Assembly: GCF_004799685.1 (NCBI RefSeq)
Contig: NZ_CP031311.1
Span: 1,550,001-1,614,000 of the forward strand
Direction: 5' to 3'
DNA: 64,000 nt
From: Halobellus limi
GTDB taxonomy: Archaea; Halobacteriota; Halobacteria; Halobacteriales; Haloferacaceae
Shown: piece after piece, positions 8,213 through 16,145 of the stretch
Layout: each line of letters opens with the position of its first letter
Position numbering within the stretch: position 1 is the first letter of the stretch
Program-made: the position numbers and the translations under genes
The notes under the pieces: generated by a model
The model's input: only the letters and a program-made list of their open reading frames with translations
Databases searched by the model: none
What the model was told of the DNA's origin: nothing

Positions 8213-9637
8213 ATGGTAATGGGCGACATCGCCACGGCGACGGACCTGCTCGTGATCGGCGCGGGCCCCGGCGGCTACGTGGCTGCGATTCGCGGCGCAC
8301 AGAAGGGTCTCGACACGACGCTCGTCGAGAAGGACGCCTACGGCGGGGCGTGTCTGAACCGGGGCTGCATCCCCTCGAAGGCGTTCATCCACGGCGCGGA
8401 CGTCGTCCACGACGCCGCCACCGCCGAGGACCTCGGCATCCACGCCGACCCGGCGGTGGATATGAGCCGGATGCAGGAGTGGAAGTCGGGCGTCGTCGAC
8501 CAGTTGACCGGCGGCGTCGAGAAGCTCTGTAAGGCCAACGGCGTCTCGCTCCTGGAGGGGACCGCGTCCTTCGAGGACGAGCACACCGCGCGCATCGCCC
8601 ACGGCGGCGAGGGGCAGGGGATGGAGACCGTCGAGTTCGAGCACGCGGTGGTCGCGACGGGGTCGCGACCGATCCAGATCCCCGGGTTCGACTTCGCCGA
8701 CGATCCCGTGCTGTCCTCGGAGGACCTCCTCGATATGGAGTCGCTGCCGGACCGACTCGTCGTCGTCGGCGCGGGCTACATCGGGATGGAGCTGTCGACG
8801 ATGCTCGCGAAGCTCGGAACCGACGTCACCGTCGTGGAGATGCTCGACGACGTCCTGCCGGGCTACGAGTCGGACGTCCAGCGGACGGTCCGCTCGCGCG
8901 CGGAGGACCTCGGTATCGAGTTCAACTTCGGCGAGGGCGCGACCGGGTGGGAGGAGACCGGCGACGGAATCGTGGTCGCGACCGAGACCGAGGACGGCGA
9001 GACAGCGGAGTACCTCGGCGACGCGGTCCTCGTCGCGGTCGGTCGACAGCCCGTCACCGACACGCTCGAACTGGAGAGCATCGGGCTCGAACCCGACGAG
9101 AACGGCTTTCTCGCGACCGACGACCGCGCGCGAACCGACGTCGAGAACGTCTTCGCGGTCGGCGACGTCGCCGGCGAACCGATGCTCGCGCACAAGGCCA
9201 GCGCCGAGGGGATCGTCGCCGCGGAGGTCGCCGCGGGCGAACCCGCCGCCCTCGATCAGCAGGCGATCCCCGCGGCGGTGTTCACCGACCCGGAGATCGC
9301 GACCGTCGGGATGACCGAGACGGAGGCCGAGGACGAGGGATTCGACCCGGTCGTCGGCGAGATGCCGTTGCGTGCGAGCGGCCGCGCGCTGTCGATGGGC
9401 GAGTCCGACGGCTTCGTCCGGATCGTCGCCGACGAGGCGAGCGGGATCGTCCTCGGCGGCCAGCTCGTCGGCCCGAACGCGTCCGAACTCGTCGCGGAGG
9501 TCGCCCTCGCGGTCGAGATGAGCGCCACCCTCGAAGACGTCGCCGGGACCGTCCACACGCACCCGACACTCGCGGAGGCCGTGATGGAGGCCGCAGAGAA
9601 CGCCCAGGGACAGGCGATTCACACGCTGAACCGCTGA
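8213..9637 (+). CDS. lpdA: Dihydrolipoamide dehydrogenase E3
   Basis: A 474-residue flavoprotein disulfide oxidoreductase. It has FAD-binding VIGAGPGGYVAA near the N-terminus, the redox-active disulfide in CLNRGCIPSK, NAD-binding VVVGAGYIGMEL, a second FAD motif (NVFAVGDVAG) and the C-terminal catalytic HTHPTLAE His-Glu pair. It reoxidises dihydrolipoyl-E2 with NAD+ and closes the four-gene E1a-E1b-E2-E3 set. A T-rich TATA-like element (8181-8190) lies about 25 bases before the ATG, so it may also be transcribed independently. The alternative ATG at 8219 is only two codons on. Confidence 0.95.
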   Translation: MVMGDIATATDLLVIGAGPGGYVAAIRGAQKGLDTTLVEKDAYGGACLNRGCIPSKAFIHGADVVHDAATAEDLGIHADPAVDMSRMQEWKSGVVDQLTGGVEKLCKANGVSLLEGTASFEDEHTARIAHGGEGQGMETVEFEHAVVATGSRPIQIPGFDFADDPVLSSEDLLDMESLPDRLVVVGAGYIGMELSTMLAKLGTDVTVVEMLDDVLPGYESDVQRTVRSRAEDLGIEFNFGEGATGWEETGDGIVVATETEDGETAEYLGDAVLVAVGRQPVTDTLELESIGLEPDENGFLATDDRARTDVENVFAVGDVAGEPMLAHKASAEGIVAAEVAAGEPAALDQQAIPAAVFTDPEIATVGMTETEAEDEGFDPVVGEMPLRASGRALSMGESDGFVRIVADEASGIVLGGQLVGPNASELVAEVALAVEMSATLEDVAGTVHTHPTLAEAVMEAAENAQGQAIHTLNR

Positions 9638-9747
9638 CTGCGACTCCCCCGTTTTGGACGTCGCGGTCGCGAGCCACTCTCTCTCAGACTGAGACCGCCT
9701 CTCGGGCCGACCCGAGGAACTATTTTTCCCGCTGCAGTGGTGGGGAT

Positions 9748-10695
9748 ATGACCCGAGAACGGACGATTCGACGCGTCGGCATCCACGACTGGGGGACGCA
9801 CCCGTGCCCGCCCGAACACCTCCGGGAGCTGCTCGAAGAGCGCGCGGAGGTCGACTGCGAGGTCGAGGTGTGCGAGACCGACGAGGTCGGAGCGTTCGAC
9901 GGCGTCGTCACGCTGTTTCACCACGACGAGTTCCTCGACGCCGTCGAGTGGGTCCACAACATCCGCTCGGGATACGAGGACTTCCCGCTCGACGCCTACC
10001 GAGAGCGCGGCGTGGCGATGACCAACAGCACCGGCGTCGCCGGCGACCTCGTCGGCGAAACCGTCACCGGTCTGGTCCTGACGCTCGCGAAGGGGCTCCA
10101 CCGGTTTCGGGACCGACAGCACGAACGCGAGTGGGAGCGACTCCCCTGGCGACGACCCTTCGAGGTGAGCGGCTCGACCGCCTGCGTGGTCGGCCTCGGC
10201 GAACTCGGCGGGAGCGCCGCGACCAGGCTCGGCGTGCTCGGGATGGACGTCGAGGGCGTCGACGTCCGGCCCGTCTCCGGGCTCGGCCTCGGTCGGGTGT
10301 ACGACCCCGCCCGGATCGAAACCGCCGTCGCCGACGCCCGGTTCGTCGTGCTCACGACCCCGCTGACGGACGCGACGCGTGGCCTCGTCGACCGATCGGT
10401 GTTCGAGGCGATGCGCGAGGACGCCTACCTCGTCAACGTCAGCCGCGGCGAAATCGTCGTCGAAGAGGACCTCGTTGACGCCCTGGAGTCTGCGGAAATC
10501 GCCGGTGCCGCGCTGGACGTCTTCTACGACGAACCGCTCCCCGAGTCGTCGCCGTTCTGGGAGATGGAGAACGTCGTCGTCACCCCACACGCCGCGGCAC
10601 AGGCGGCCACCTACGGCGACCGGATCGCCGACCTCGTCGCGACCAACGTGGGCCGTCTCAACGACGGCGGGACCCCGTGGAACCAGGTGGTCTGA
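9748..10695 (+). CDS. D-isomer-specific 2-hydroxyacid dehydrogenase
   Basis: A 315-residue NAD-binding protein of the phosphoglycerate dehydrogenase/glyoxylate reductase superfamily. The catalytic Arg lies in NVSRGEIV, the Glu in DVFYDEPLP and the His in VTPHAA. The Rossmann loop is VVGLGELGGSAA. Family members reduce 2-oxoacids to D-2-hydroxyacids. The N-terminal substrate domain is not diagnostic, so the substrate is unknown; the dehydrogenase operon upstream hints at oxoacid metabolism. A TATA-like stretch (ctatttttcc, 9720-9729) precedes the ATG by about 20-28 bases. The gene is convergent with the IclR gene. Confidence 0.85.
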   Translation: MTRERTIRRVGIHDWGTHPCPPEHLRELLEERAEVDCEVEVCETDEVGAFDGVVTLFHHDEFLDAVEWVHNIRSGYEDFPLDAYRERGVAMTNSTGVAGDLVGETVTGLVLTLAKGLHRFRDRQHEREWERLPWRRPFEVSGSTACVVGLGELGGSAATRLGVLGMDVEGVDVRPVSGLGLGRVYDPARIETAVADARFVVLTTPLTDATRGLVDRSVFEAMREDAYLVNVSRGEIVVEEDLVDALESAEIAGAALDVFYDEPLPESSPFWEMENVVVTPHAAAQAATYGDRIADLVATNVGRLNDGGTPWNQVV

Positions 10696-10953
10696 CCCGA
10701 GCGGGGCGCACTCGTGGTCTCGACCTGTCCCGTCATCGGGAACGGTCATCCGGAATCGACGAGCATCCGGAAGTGATTCGCTCCTGAGGATAGCTTGTTC
10801 CTTGAAACCGAACCAAATTGGCAAAACCGGCTTGTCCGACCATATTAGCCCTGTCTCTCACCTCTGATGCGGATATATCATCGATATCTATGATCTTTAT
10901 TTCATCCGAAGAGAACACTATTTCACTCTTGGCGAAAGCAGTGAAAGCAATCC
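10696..10953. other. Convergent intergenic spacer, AT-rich, with an 18-bp palindrome
   Basis: Between the convergent hydroxyacid dehydrogenase and IclR genes the composition becomes clearly AT-rich from about 10790. At 10877-10894 there is a near-perfect palindrome, atcatcgatatctatgat, with one mismatched pair around a gatatc core. I see no ORF with coding character. It probably holds the two transcription ends. Confidence 0.5.
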
Positions 10954-11724
10954 TCAGGAATGCGCCTGATTGAGTTCGATGATGTTCGCCGCCCGGCGGA
11001 GTTCCGGCAGGACTTCGTCCTCGATCCGGTCGTGTCCCATCCGACTCACCGGTCCCGAGACGCTCAGTGCACCGGCGATGTCGTCGTCGTACAGTATCGG
11101 AACGGCGACGCAGTTGAGGCCCTTGATCCGCTCTTCCCTGTCGTAGGCGCACTCGCGCTGTCTGATCTCTTCGAGGGCGTCGAACAGTTCGTTTCGCTCC
11201 GTGATCGTCCGTTCGGTCATCGCCGGGAGGCCGTGACGGTCGATGATCGCCTCGACGCGCTCGCGCGGGAGGTACGCCAGGATCGTCTTTCCGAGCGCGG
11301 TGGTGTGCAGTCTGACCGACTGTCCCGTGTACGAGTCGAGGCTCACGGCGTCGGCACCGCGCTCGCGCGCGAGGAACACACCGAGTCCGTGCTCTTCGAC
11401 CAGGAGGTTGGCGTACTCGCCCGTGGCCTCGGCGACCCGCTCCATCTCCGGGATCGCGATGTCGTAGAGGCGCTCTCGCGAGCGGGCGTACCCGCCGAGG
11501 TCGAGAAATCGCAACCCGACCTCGTACTCGCCGTTTCTCTCGACCACGTAGCCCTCGTGTTCGAGCGTCCGGAGGTAGTTGTGAGCGCTGCTCTTCGCGA
11601 TGTCGAGTCGGTCCGCGAGCTCGGTGACCGTCGCGCCGTCGAGCGATTTGAGCGTCTCCACGATCCGGAACGTCGTCTGCGCCGTCTTGACCGGCGTGTT
11701 CGGTTTCTGCCCCGGTTGTTCCAT
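10954..11724 (-). CDS. IclR family transcriptional regulator
   Basis: A 256-residue regulator. The N-terminal winged helix-turn-helix (about residues 10-75) contains TVTELADRLDIAKSSAHNYL. The C-terminal IclR effector domain (80-250) contains LHTTALGKTILAYLP and the INCVAVPI-like strand GLNCVAVPI. Such proteins bind a small aromatic or carboxylic ligand and control neighbouring catabolic genes. The start at 11724 fits a TATA box 24-34 bases upstream; an in-frame ATG pair (11748/11745) would overlap that box and is less likely. It lies convergent to the hydroxyacid dehydrogenase and co-oriented with DUF3237, either of which may be a target. Confidence 0.9.
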   Translation of the reverse strand: MEQPGQKPNTPVKTAQTTFRIVETLKSLDGATVTELADRLDIAKSSAHNYLRTLEHEGYVVERNGEYEVGLRFLDLGGYARSRERLYDIAIPEMERVAEATGEYANLLVEEHGLGVFLARERGADAVSLDSYTGQSVRLHTTALGKTILAYLPRERVEAIIDRHGLPAMTERTITERNELFDALEEIRQRECAYDREERIKGLNCVAVPILYDDDIAGALSVSGPVSRMGHDRIEDEVLPELRRAANIIELNQAHS

Positions 11725-11747
11725 ACGGCTAGCGATGACGTTCATCA

Positions 11748-11758
11748 TTTTATATTTA
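11748..11758 (-). promoter_or_regulatory. TATA box of the IclR gene
   Basis: The minus-strand sequence taaatataaaa lies 24-34 bases before the start codon at 11724. Confidence 0.65.
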
Positions 11759-11843
11759 CTGTTCGGCGGTCGCGAAACACCGTTCTTCGGACTGGATCCC
11801 GAACGGAAGCCGAGCGCGGTCCCTACGAGGCGCTTCCCGACCG

Positions 11844-12332
11844 TTACACCACTCGGTACACGGCGAGGCGGACTCCGGTCGGCTGGCGGGTGCCGGCCGC
11901 GACGAAGACGCTCTCTGTGAGCCACTCCAACTCCGGAGCGGCGGTCTCGAACTCCGGGACCGAACAGAAGTAGACGTCTTCGGGTTCGACCGGTTTCCCC
12001 TCGCGGAGCCGTGCCTTCGTCTCGGGATCGGCGACGCGCATCCCCCGGTTCTCGACGTAGACGCGGTCCCCGTCGATCGTCTCGAAGGCGTACTTGGCGA
12101 CGAGTTCGGTCGGCCGTCGGTCCCGATAGAGCTGGTAGTCCGCGCCGGCTTCGAGCACCGTTCCCTCGATCTCGCCCGAGACTGTGCCGCCCAGAATCGG
12201 GATGATGCGCCGCTGTCCGTCGCCGGTCTGTCCGATCTCGATCGGGGATTCGACGTCGATCTCCAGTTCCATCACGCGTTCGAGGCCGAGTTCGAGGTTC
12301 GGGTCGTCCGTCTGCCAGCTGTCGTCTGCCAT
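11844..12332 (-). CDS. DUF3237 (UPF0311) family protein
   Basis: A 162-residue protein that fits the DUF3237 fold. It has an N-terminal strand with ILGGTVSGEIEGTVLEAGAD, a central YAFETIDGDRVYVENRG stretch and a C-terminal YFCSVPEFET...FVAAGTR pattern. The family is a small beta-barrel, often encoded beside IclR-type regulators and catabolic enzymes; its reaction is not established. There is no signal or membrane segment. About 120 bases separate it from the IclR start, and both genes are on the same strand, which suggests related function. Confidence 0.8.
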   Translation of the reverse strand: MADDSWQTDDPNLELGLERVMELEIDVESPIEIGQTGDGQRRIIPILGGTVSGEIEGTVLEAGADYQLYRDRRPTELVAKYAFETIDGDRVYVENRGMRVADPETKARLREGKPVEPEDVYFCSVPEFETAAPELEWLTESVFVAAGTRQPTGVRLAVYRVV

Positions 12333-12713
12333 ACGCTCCCGTCCGGACCGGACTCACATAACCGTTTGGCGGACGGCCTCCGCGTCCGAGTATGTCGTAG
12401 CCGTTGTGGTGCCGTCCGGAATAACATATGTACTGATGTTATCTGAACTGCTTTCGTCCGTATCCGTTCTCCAGATACATCAGATAAGAATTAAAATATG
12501 TATATTTATATATTTTTGCAAGGTATTCGTCGTTCAAACGAGGTAGTACATATTCTGCCAGGGATAGCTAGAATAATTCTGTCGCCGTCAGAAGTTAGGT
12601 ACTTTTTGAAACAAAAAGAGTCTTATTAGAAGCCTCGAAGATTATTTTACTCTAAAATATATTTGACTATTCTCTTTTATTCAGGTACTAGATAACTCTG
12701 CCGCCGTAAAGGC
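12333..12713. other. AT-rich gene-free spacer with an imperfect direct repeat
   Basis: From about 12420 to 12716 the sequence is far richer in A+T than its surroundings and has no convincing ORF. An imperfect direct repeat of about 30 bases occurs at 12568-12597 and 12688-12716, sharing ctag...taa, ctctg and cgccgt. The second copy runs into the phosphomevalonate decarboxylase stop codon. There is no transposase, tRNA or terminal inverted repeat to mark a mobile element. Confidence 0.55.
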
Positions 12714-13688
12714 TTAAAACAGCGCGTCGGACTCGGGGAGGATCGCTGCGGGTCCGCCGACCTCCCACACGTCCGTGTCGACGCCGACGTCCCCGACCGC
12801 CGCCTGCACCGCGTCGACGTGGGCCGCGGTCGTGTTCACGTAGACGCTCGCGCCGGTATCAGTCGAGAAGTACACCGGAATGTCCCTCTCTTCGCGAAGC
12901 TCTCGGACGGCGTTGAAGACGGCGATCGTGTCCGGCTGCCAGTAGACCCACCCGGCCGGTCCGGTCATCGTCGTCGCCGTCAGCGACAGCGAGTCGTGTT
13001 CGGCCAACTCGAACGCGCGATCGAAGTCGGCCTCGTAGAGCGCGTCCCGCATCGCGTCGATCTGGTGGTGGACGTGTGCCATCCGCGCCTGGAACATGTG
13101 GCTCTCCGCCGCCTCGCGGTGCGCCTCTTCGGTCTCCTTGTACGCGGGGACGTGCGCGGCGACGATTCGGAGGTCGTCTTCGAGGTCGGTCTCGATGCGC
13201 TCGGAGCGACAGTCCTCGTCGTTCATCCCGGAGTAGAGCTGTGAGAACGCGCCCGTGACCGCGCGGGCGGCCGAGGAGGACCCCCGGCGGGCGATCGTCG
13301 AGACCTCCGGACGGGTTTGATCGAGTCCGGCGGCCTCCGCGAGCGCCATCGCCGCCGCGGCGAAGCCGGAGGAGGAAGAACCGAACCCGATGTTCGACGG
13401 GAACGAGTTCTCCGATTCGAGCCGGACTGCGTGATCGAAGCCGGCGAGTTCGCGGACGTGCTCGACGACGGCGTCGATCCGCTCCGCGCCGCGACCCTCG
13501 ACGCGGTCGCCGCCGATGCGGTAGACGTCCTCTCCTCCCCCGGGCAGGAACTCGACGGTCGTCTTCGTGTGACTGGGCGCGGTACAGACGCTGATACTGT
13601 CGTGGTACGGAAGTCGCCGCTCCTCGTCGCGCATACCGTGGTACTTGATGAGCCCCTGAATCGGGTGGGCCTTCGCTGTCGCTTTCAT
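12714..13688 (-). CDS. mvaD: Phosphomevalonate (diphosphomevalonate-like) decarboxylase
   Basis: A 324-residue GHMP-superfamily enzyme. The ATP-binding loop is SNIGFGSSSSGFAAAA (about residues 99-114). The N-terminal AKAHPIQGLIKYHG and the YFSTDTGASVYVN C-terminal motif are typical of mevalonate-diphosphate decarboxylases. From family knowledge, the haloarchaeal enzyme (characterised in Haloferax volcanii) decarboxylates mevalonate 5-phosphate to isopentenyl phosphate, the archaeal branch of the mevalonate route to ether-lipid isoprenoids. It acts in the cytoplasm. It is monocistronic here, with AT-rich DNA downstream. Confidence 0.9.
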   Translation of the reverse strand: MKATAKAHPIQGLIKYHGMRDEERRLPYHDSISVCTAPSHTKTTVEFLPGGGEDVYRIGGDRVEGRGAERIDAVVEHVRELAGFDHAVRLESENSFPSNIGFGSSSSGFAAAAMALAEAAGLDQTRPEVSTIARRGSSSAARAVTGAFSQLYSGMNDEDCRSERIETDLEDDLRIVAAHVPAYKETEEAHREAAESHMFQARMAHVHHQIDAMRDALYEADFDRAFELAEHDSLSLTATTMTGPAGWVYWQPDTIAVFNAVRELREERDIPVYFSTDTGASVYVNTTAAHVDAVQAAVGDVGVDTDVWEVGGPAAILPESDALF

Positions 13689-13777
13689 ACCCTTATGCGA
13701 GAGAGACGGTGGGTTAAACGTCCCGAAAAATCAGGGGCCGGCGTCGTCGCCGCCGTCCCGGCGGTCGCCGACCGGTT

Positions 13778-14221
13778 TTATAACCCGATTCCGACCGCGT
13801 ACGGCCACGCGGTCCCCGAGAGCGCGAGGAAGACCAGCGCGCCGCCGAGCAGCGCGACGTTCTTCAGGAAGTTCGTCATCTCCGACTGCTGTTGCTCTTC
13901 GGGGACCGCCCAGAAGTCGTGCATCGTCGGCGTCGACACGAGCAGGAACAGGGCGATGGCACCGGCAGCCAGGGCGGGATACGCGCCGACGGCGACACCG
14001 AGGCCGCCGAACAGGAGCATCCCGCCGCTGAAGAGGACCGCCAGCCGCGGCGCGGGGAGCCCCTTCGCCTCCGCGTACCCGGCCATTCCGTCGACGTTCA
14101 TAAAGTGGTTCAGTCCCATGAACGCCAGGACCGCCCCGAAGAGCACGCGCCCGAGGAGGAACGCGATGCCGCTCGATCCGGCGTCCAGTTGCAGTACCGT
14201 CGTGGAGATATCAGGTATCAT
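13778..14221 (-). CDS. DoxX family membrane protein
   Basis: A 147-residue integral membrane protein with four hydrophobic segments (roughly residues 18-38, 60-80, 84-100 and 120-142). The DoxX-like signature is FLLGRVLFGAVLAFMGLNHF followed by GYAEAKGLPAP. Family members include a subunit of thiosulfate:quinone oxidoreductase and many uncharacterised proteins, so no reaction is assigned. A TATA-like gatataac on the minus strand lies near 14248-14255, about 27-34 bases before the start. It is divergent from the secreted CARDB-like gene. Confidence 0.82.
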   Translation of the reverse strand: MIPDISTTVLQLDAGSSGIAFLLGRVLFGAVLAFMGLNHFMNVDGMAGYAEAKGLPAPRLAVLFSGGMLLFGGLGVAVGAYPALAAGAIALFLLVSTPTMHDFWAVPEEQQQSEMTNFLKNVALLGGALVFLALSGTAWPYAVGIGL

Positions 14222-14600
14222 CTCGTTAGTTGGTTACGAGAGGAACTGTTATATCATTTCCCGGACTTCGGTGATACCGGGTTACACGCGCGTCACGTAG
14301 TGATGAACCGCATACTCCGAACGGGACTCACAACGTAACGACCATTCGGTCGGCGACCGAGTTCCCGCGCTCGGGGACGTCTCCGCCGGTTTCGATCGCG
14401 ACCGCCGAGGCGGAACGGAGAGACGTCTCCCCCGGACGGCCGGAGACCACCGGGCGGAGAGAACCTCGATACTGTTTGTAGAAATTTACAATCGCTTAAG
14501 TACGAAGCGTCCGACGGACCAGTATCGGTCGCGCGTTGCCGGTCGCTCCAGCGCCGCCGGGCGTTCGACAACTCGCGAACAACACGGTAGGTCCCCCTCG
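14222..14600. other. Divergent promoter region
   Basis: 379 bases lie between the divergent DoxX and secreted-protein genes. An imperfect inverted repeat around 14377-14433 has two gacgtctcc-containing arms. A TATA-like cgcttaagta at 14493-14502 is about 100 bases before the ATG at 14601, so that gene would have an unusually long leader for a haloarchaeon. No coding ORF is supported. Confidence 0.45.
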
Positions 14601-16142
14601 ATGAAACGCAAACTGCTCGTGATCTTGATCGTCGCATCGCTCCTGGCAAGCGCCGTCCCTGCCACCGGATACCTCACCTCCAACCCCGACATCAGGACCG
14701 TCGCGCAGAACCCGACGCTCCAACCGGGTGGCGTCAACGAGGTCGACTTCAAGTTGGTGAACGATCCGGACGGCCCCGACGACGACACGCGGACGGCGCG
14801 AAACGTCCGCGTTCGCCCCCGCGACACCGGCCGGATCGACGTCGAGACCAACGAACTGTACGTCCAGTCGCTGGCTGACGGCGTCCCCGCCGAACGCTCG
14901 CTCCGGTTGAACGTCCCCTCGGACCTCGAGAGCGGAACGTACCGCATCCCGCTGCGTCTCACCTACGAGTACGACAACGGGGCGGGCAGCGCAGTCGAAC
15001 GACAGCGCACGATCTATCTCCCGGTCCGCGTCGAACCGGGTCCGCGCTTCTCCGTCGTCGACACCAGTTCGACGGCGACCGTGAACGGCCAGGGAACGCT
15101 CGAGGTGACCCTGCAGAACGTCGGGGACTCGGCGGCCAGAGACTCGACGGTCTCGCTCTCCTCGTCGTCGCCGGACGTCACGCTCGGAGCCGGTCAGTCG
15201 AGCGCGCGGTACGTCGACGCCTGGGAACGCGGCGAGAACCGGACCTTCGAGTTCGAGACCCGACTCGGCGAGAGCGCGAAGCCCGGGAACTACTCGCTGA
15301 GCGCTCAGGTCGACTTCGAGAAGACGAGCGGGACGACCGGATCGAGCGCCAGCCTCGACGTGCCGCTCAGGGCGCTCCCCGAAATGACGTTTGCCGTCTC
15401 GGACGTGGACGGTTCGCTCCGGGTCGGTGAGACCGGAACGCTGACCGGGACGGTCACCAACACCGGGCCGATGGCCGCCGACGACGCCGTCGTGACGTTC
15501 CAGGACCCGGGGCCGACGGTCACGCCCATCGAGACGTCGGTCGCGGTCGGATCGCTCGCGCCGGGTGAGTCCTCCGAGTTCGCCTTCGACGTCGAGGTGA
15601 CGAGCAGCGGGAGTTCGGGCCCCCGGCAGTTCGATCTCGGCGTCCGGTACTACGATCAGGACGACAGACAGCGGCAGTCTGACCCGCTCCCGACGCGCGC
15701 CGACGTCGGTTCGGAGACCCCCGAGTTCGACGTCGACCCGGTGAACGCGACGTTCACTGCCGGTTCGGGCGACGAGTTCAGCGTCACTGTCACGAACACG
15801 CGCGAGCACGCCGTGACCGACGTCTCCGCGAAGATCTACGCCGATTCGCCGCTCTCGACGTCCGACGACGAGGCGTTCGTCGATCGCCTCGAACCCGGTG
15901 AGTCCAGGGAGGTCGTCTTCCAGCTCAGCGCCGGCGGTGGCGCGACCGCGAAGACCTACCCGGTGAAGATGGACTTCCAGTACGACGACGACGACGGCGA
16001 CACCATCGTCTCCGACACGTATCAGGTTCCCGTGGAGGTGACCGAGAGCACCGACGGCGGGCTTCCGATCGTGCCGATCGTCGCCGTCGCTCTGGTCGTC
16101 TTGGCCGCCGGCGGGTTCCTCTACTACCGTCGCCGGGGCTGA
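14601..16142 (+). CDS. Secreted CARDB/NEW3-like protein, C-terminally anchored (COG1361-like)
   Basis: A 513-residue exported protein with an N-terminal Sec signal (residues 1-23), at least three Ig-like adhesion modules of the CARDB/COG1361 'S-layer-like' type (repeated phrases such as VTLQNVGDSAARDSTVSL, TVTNTGPMAADDA and VTVTNTREHAVTDVS), and a C-terminal transmembrane helix (about 489-508) followed by YYRRRG. It would be a cell-surface protein held by that helix. The RND exporter begins 3 bases after its stop, and this pairing suggests that it is an accessory or extracellular adaptor for the exporter. That role is inferred from context only. Confidence 0.75.
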   Translation: MKRKLLVILIVASLLASAVPATGYLTSNPDIRTVAQNPTLQPGGVNEVDFKLVNDPDGPDDDTRTARNVRVRPRDTGRIDVETNELYVQSLADGVPAERSLRLNVPSDLESGTYRIPLRLTYEYDNGAGSAVERQRTIYLPVRVEPGPRFSVVDTSSTATVNGQGTLEVTLQNVGDSAARDSTVSLSSSSPDVTLGAGQSSARYVDAWERGENRTFEFETRLGESAKPGNYSLSAQVDFEKTSGTTGSSASLDVPLRALPEMTFAVSDVDGSLRVGETGTLTGTVTNTGPMAADDAVVTFQDPGPTVTPIETSVAVGSLAPGESSEFAFDVEVTSSGSSGPRQFDLGVRYYDQDDRQRQSDPLPTRADVGSETPEFDVDPVNATFTAGSGDEFSVTVTNTREHAVTDVSAKIYADSPLSTSDDEAFVDRLEPGESREVVFQLSAGGGATAKTYPVKMDFQYDDDDGDTIVSDTYQVPVEVTESTDGGLPIVPIVAVALVVLAAGGFLYYRRRG

Positions 16143-16145
16143 TCG

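Noticed and set aside
12184-12546. 120-codon frame running into the AT-rich island
   Set aside because: It is antisense to DUF3237 for half its length, and the tail is AT-rich with no coding character.
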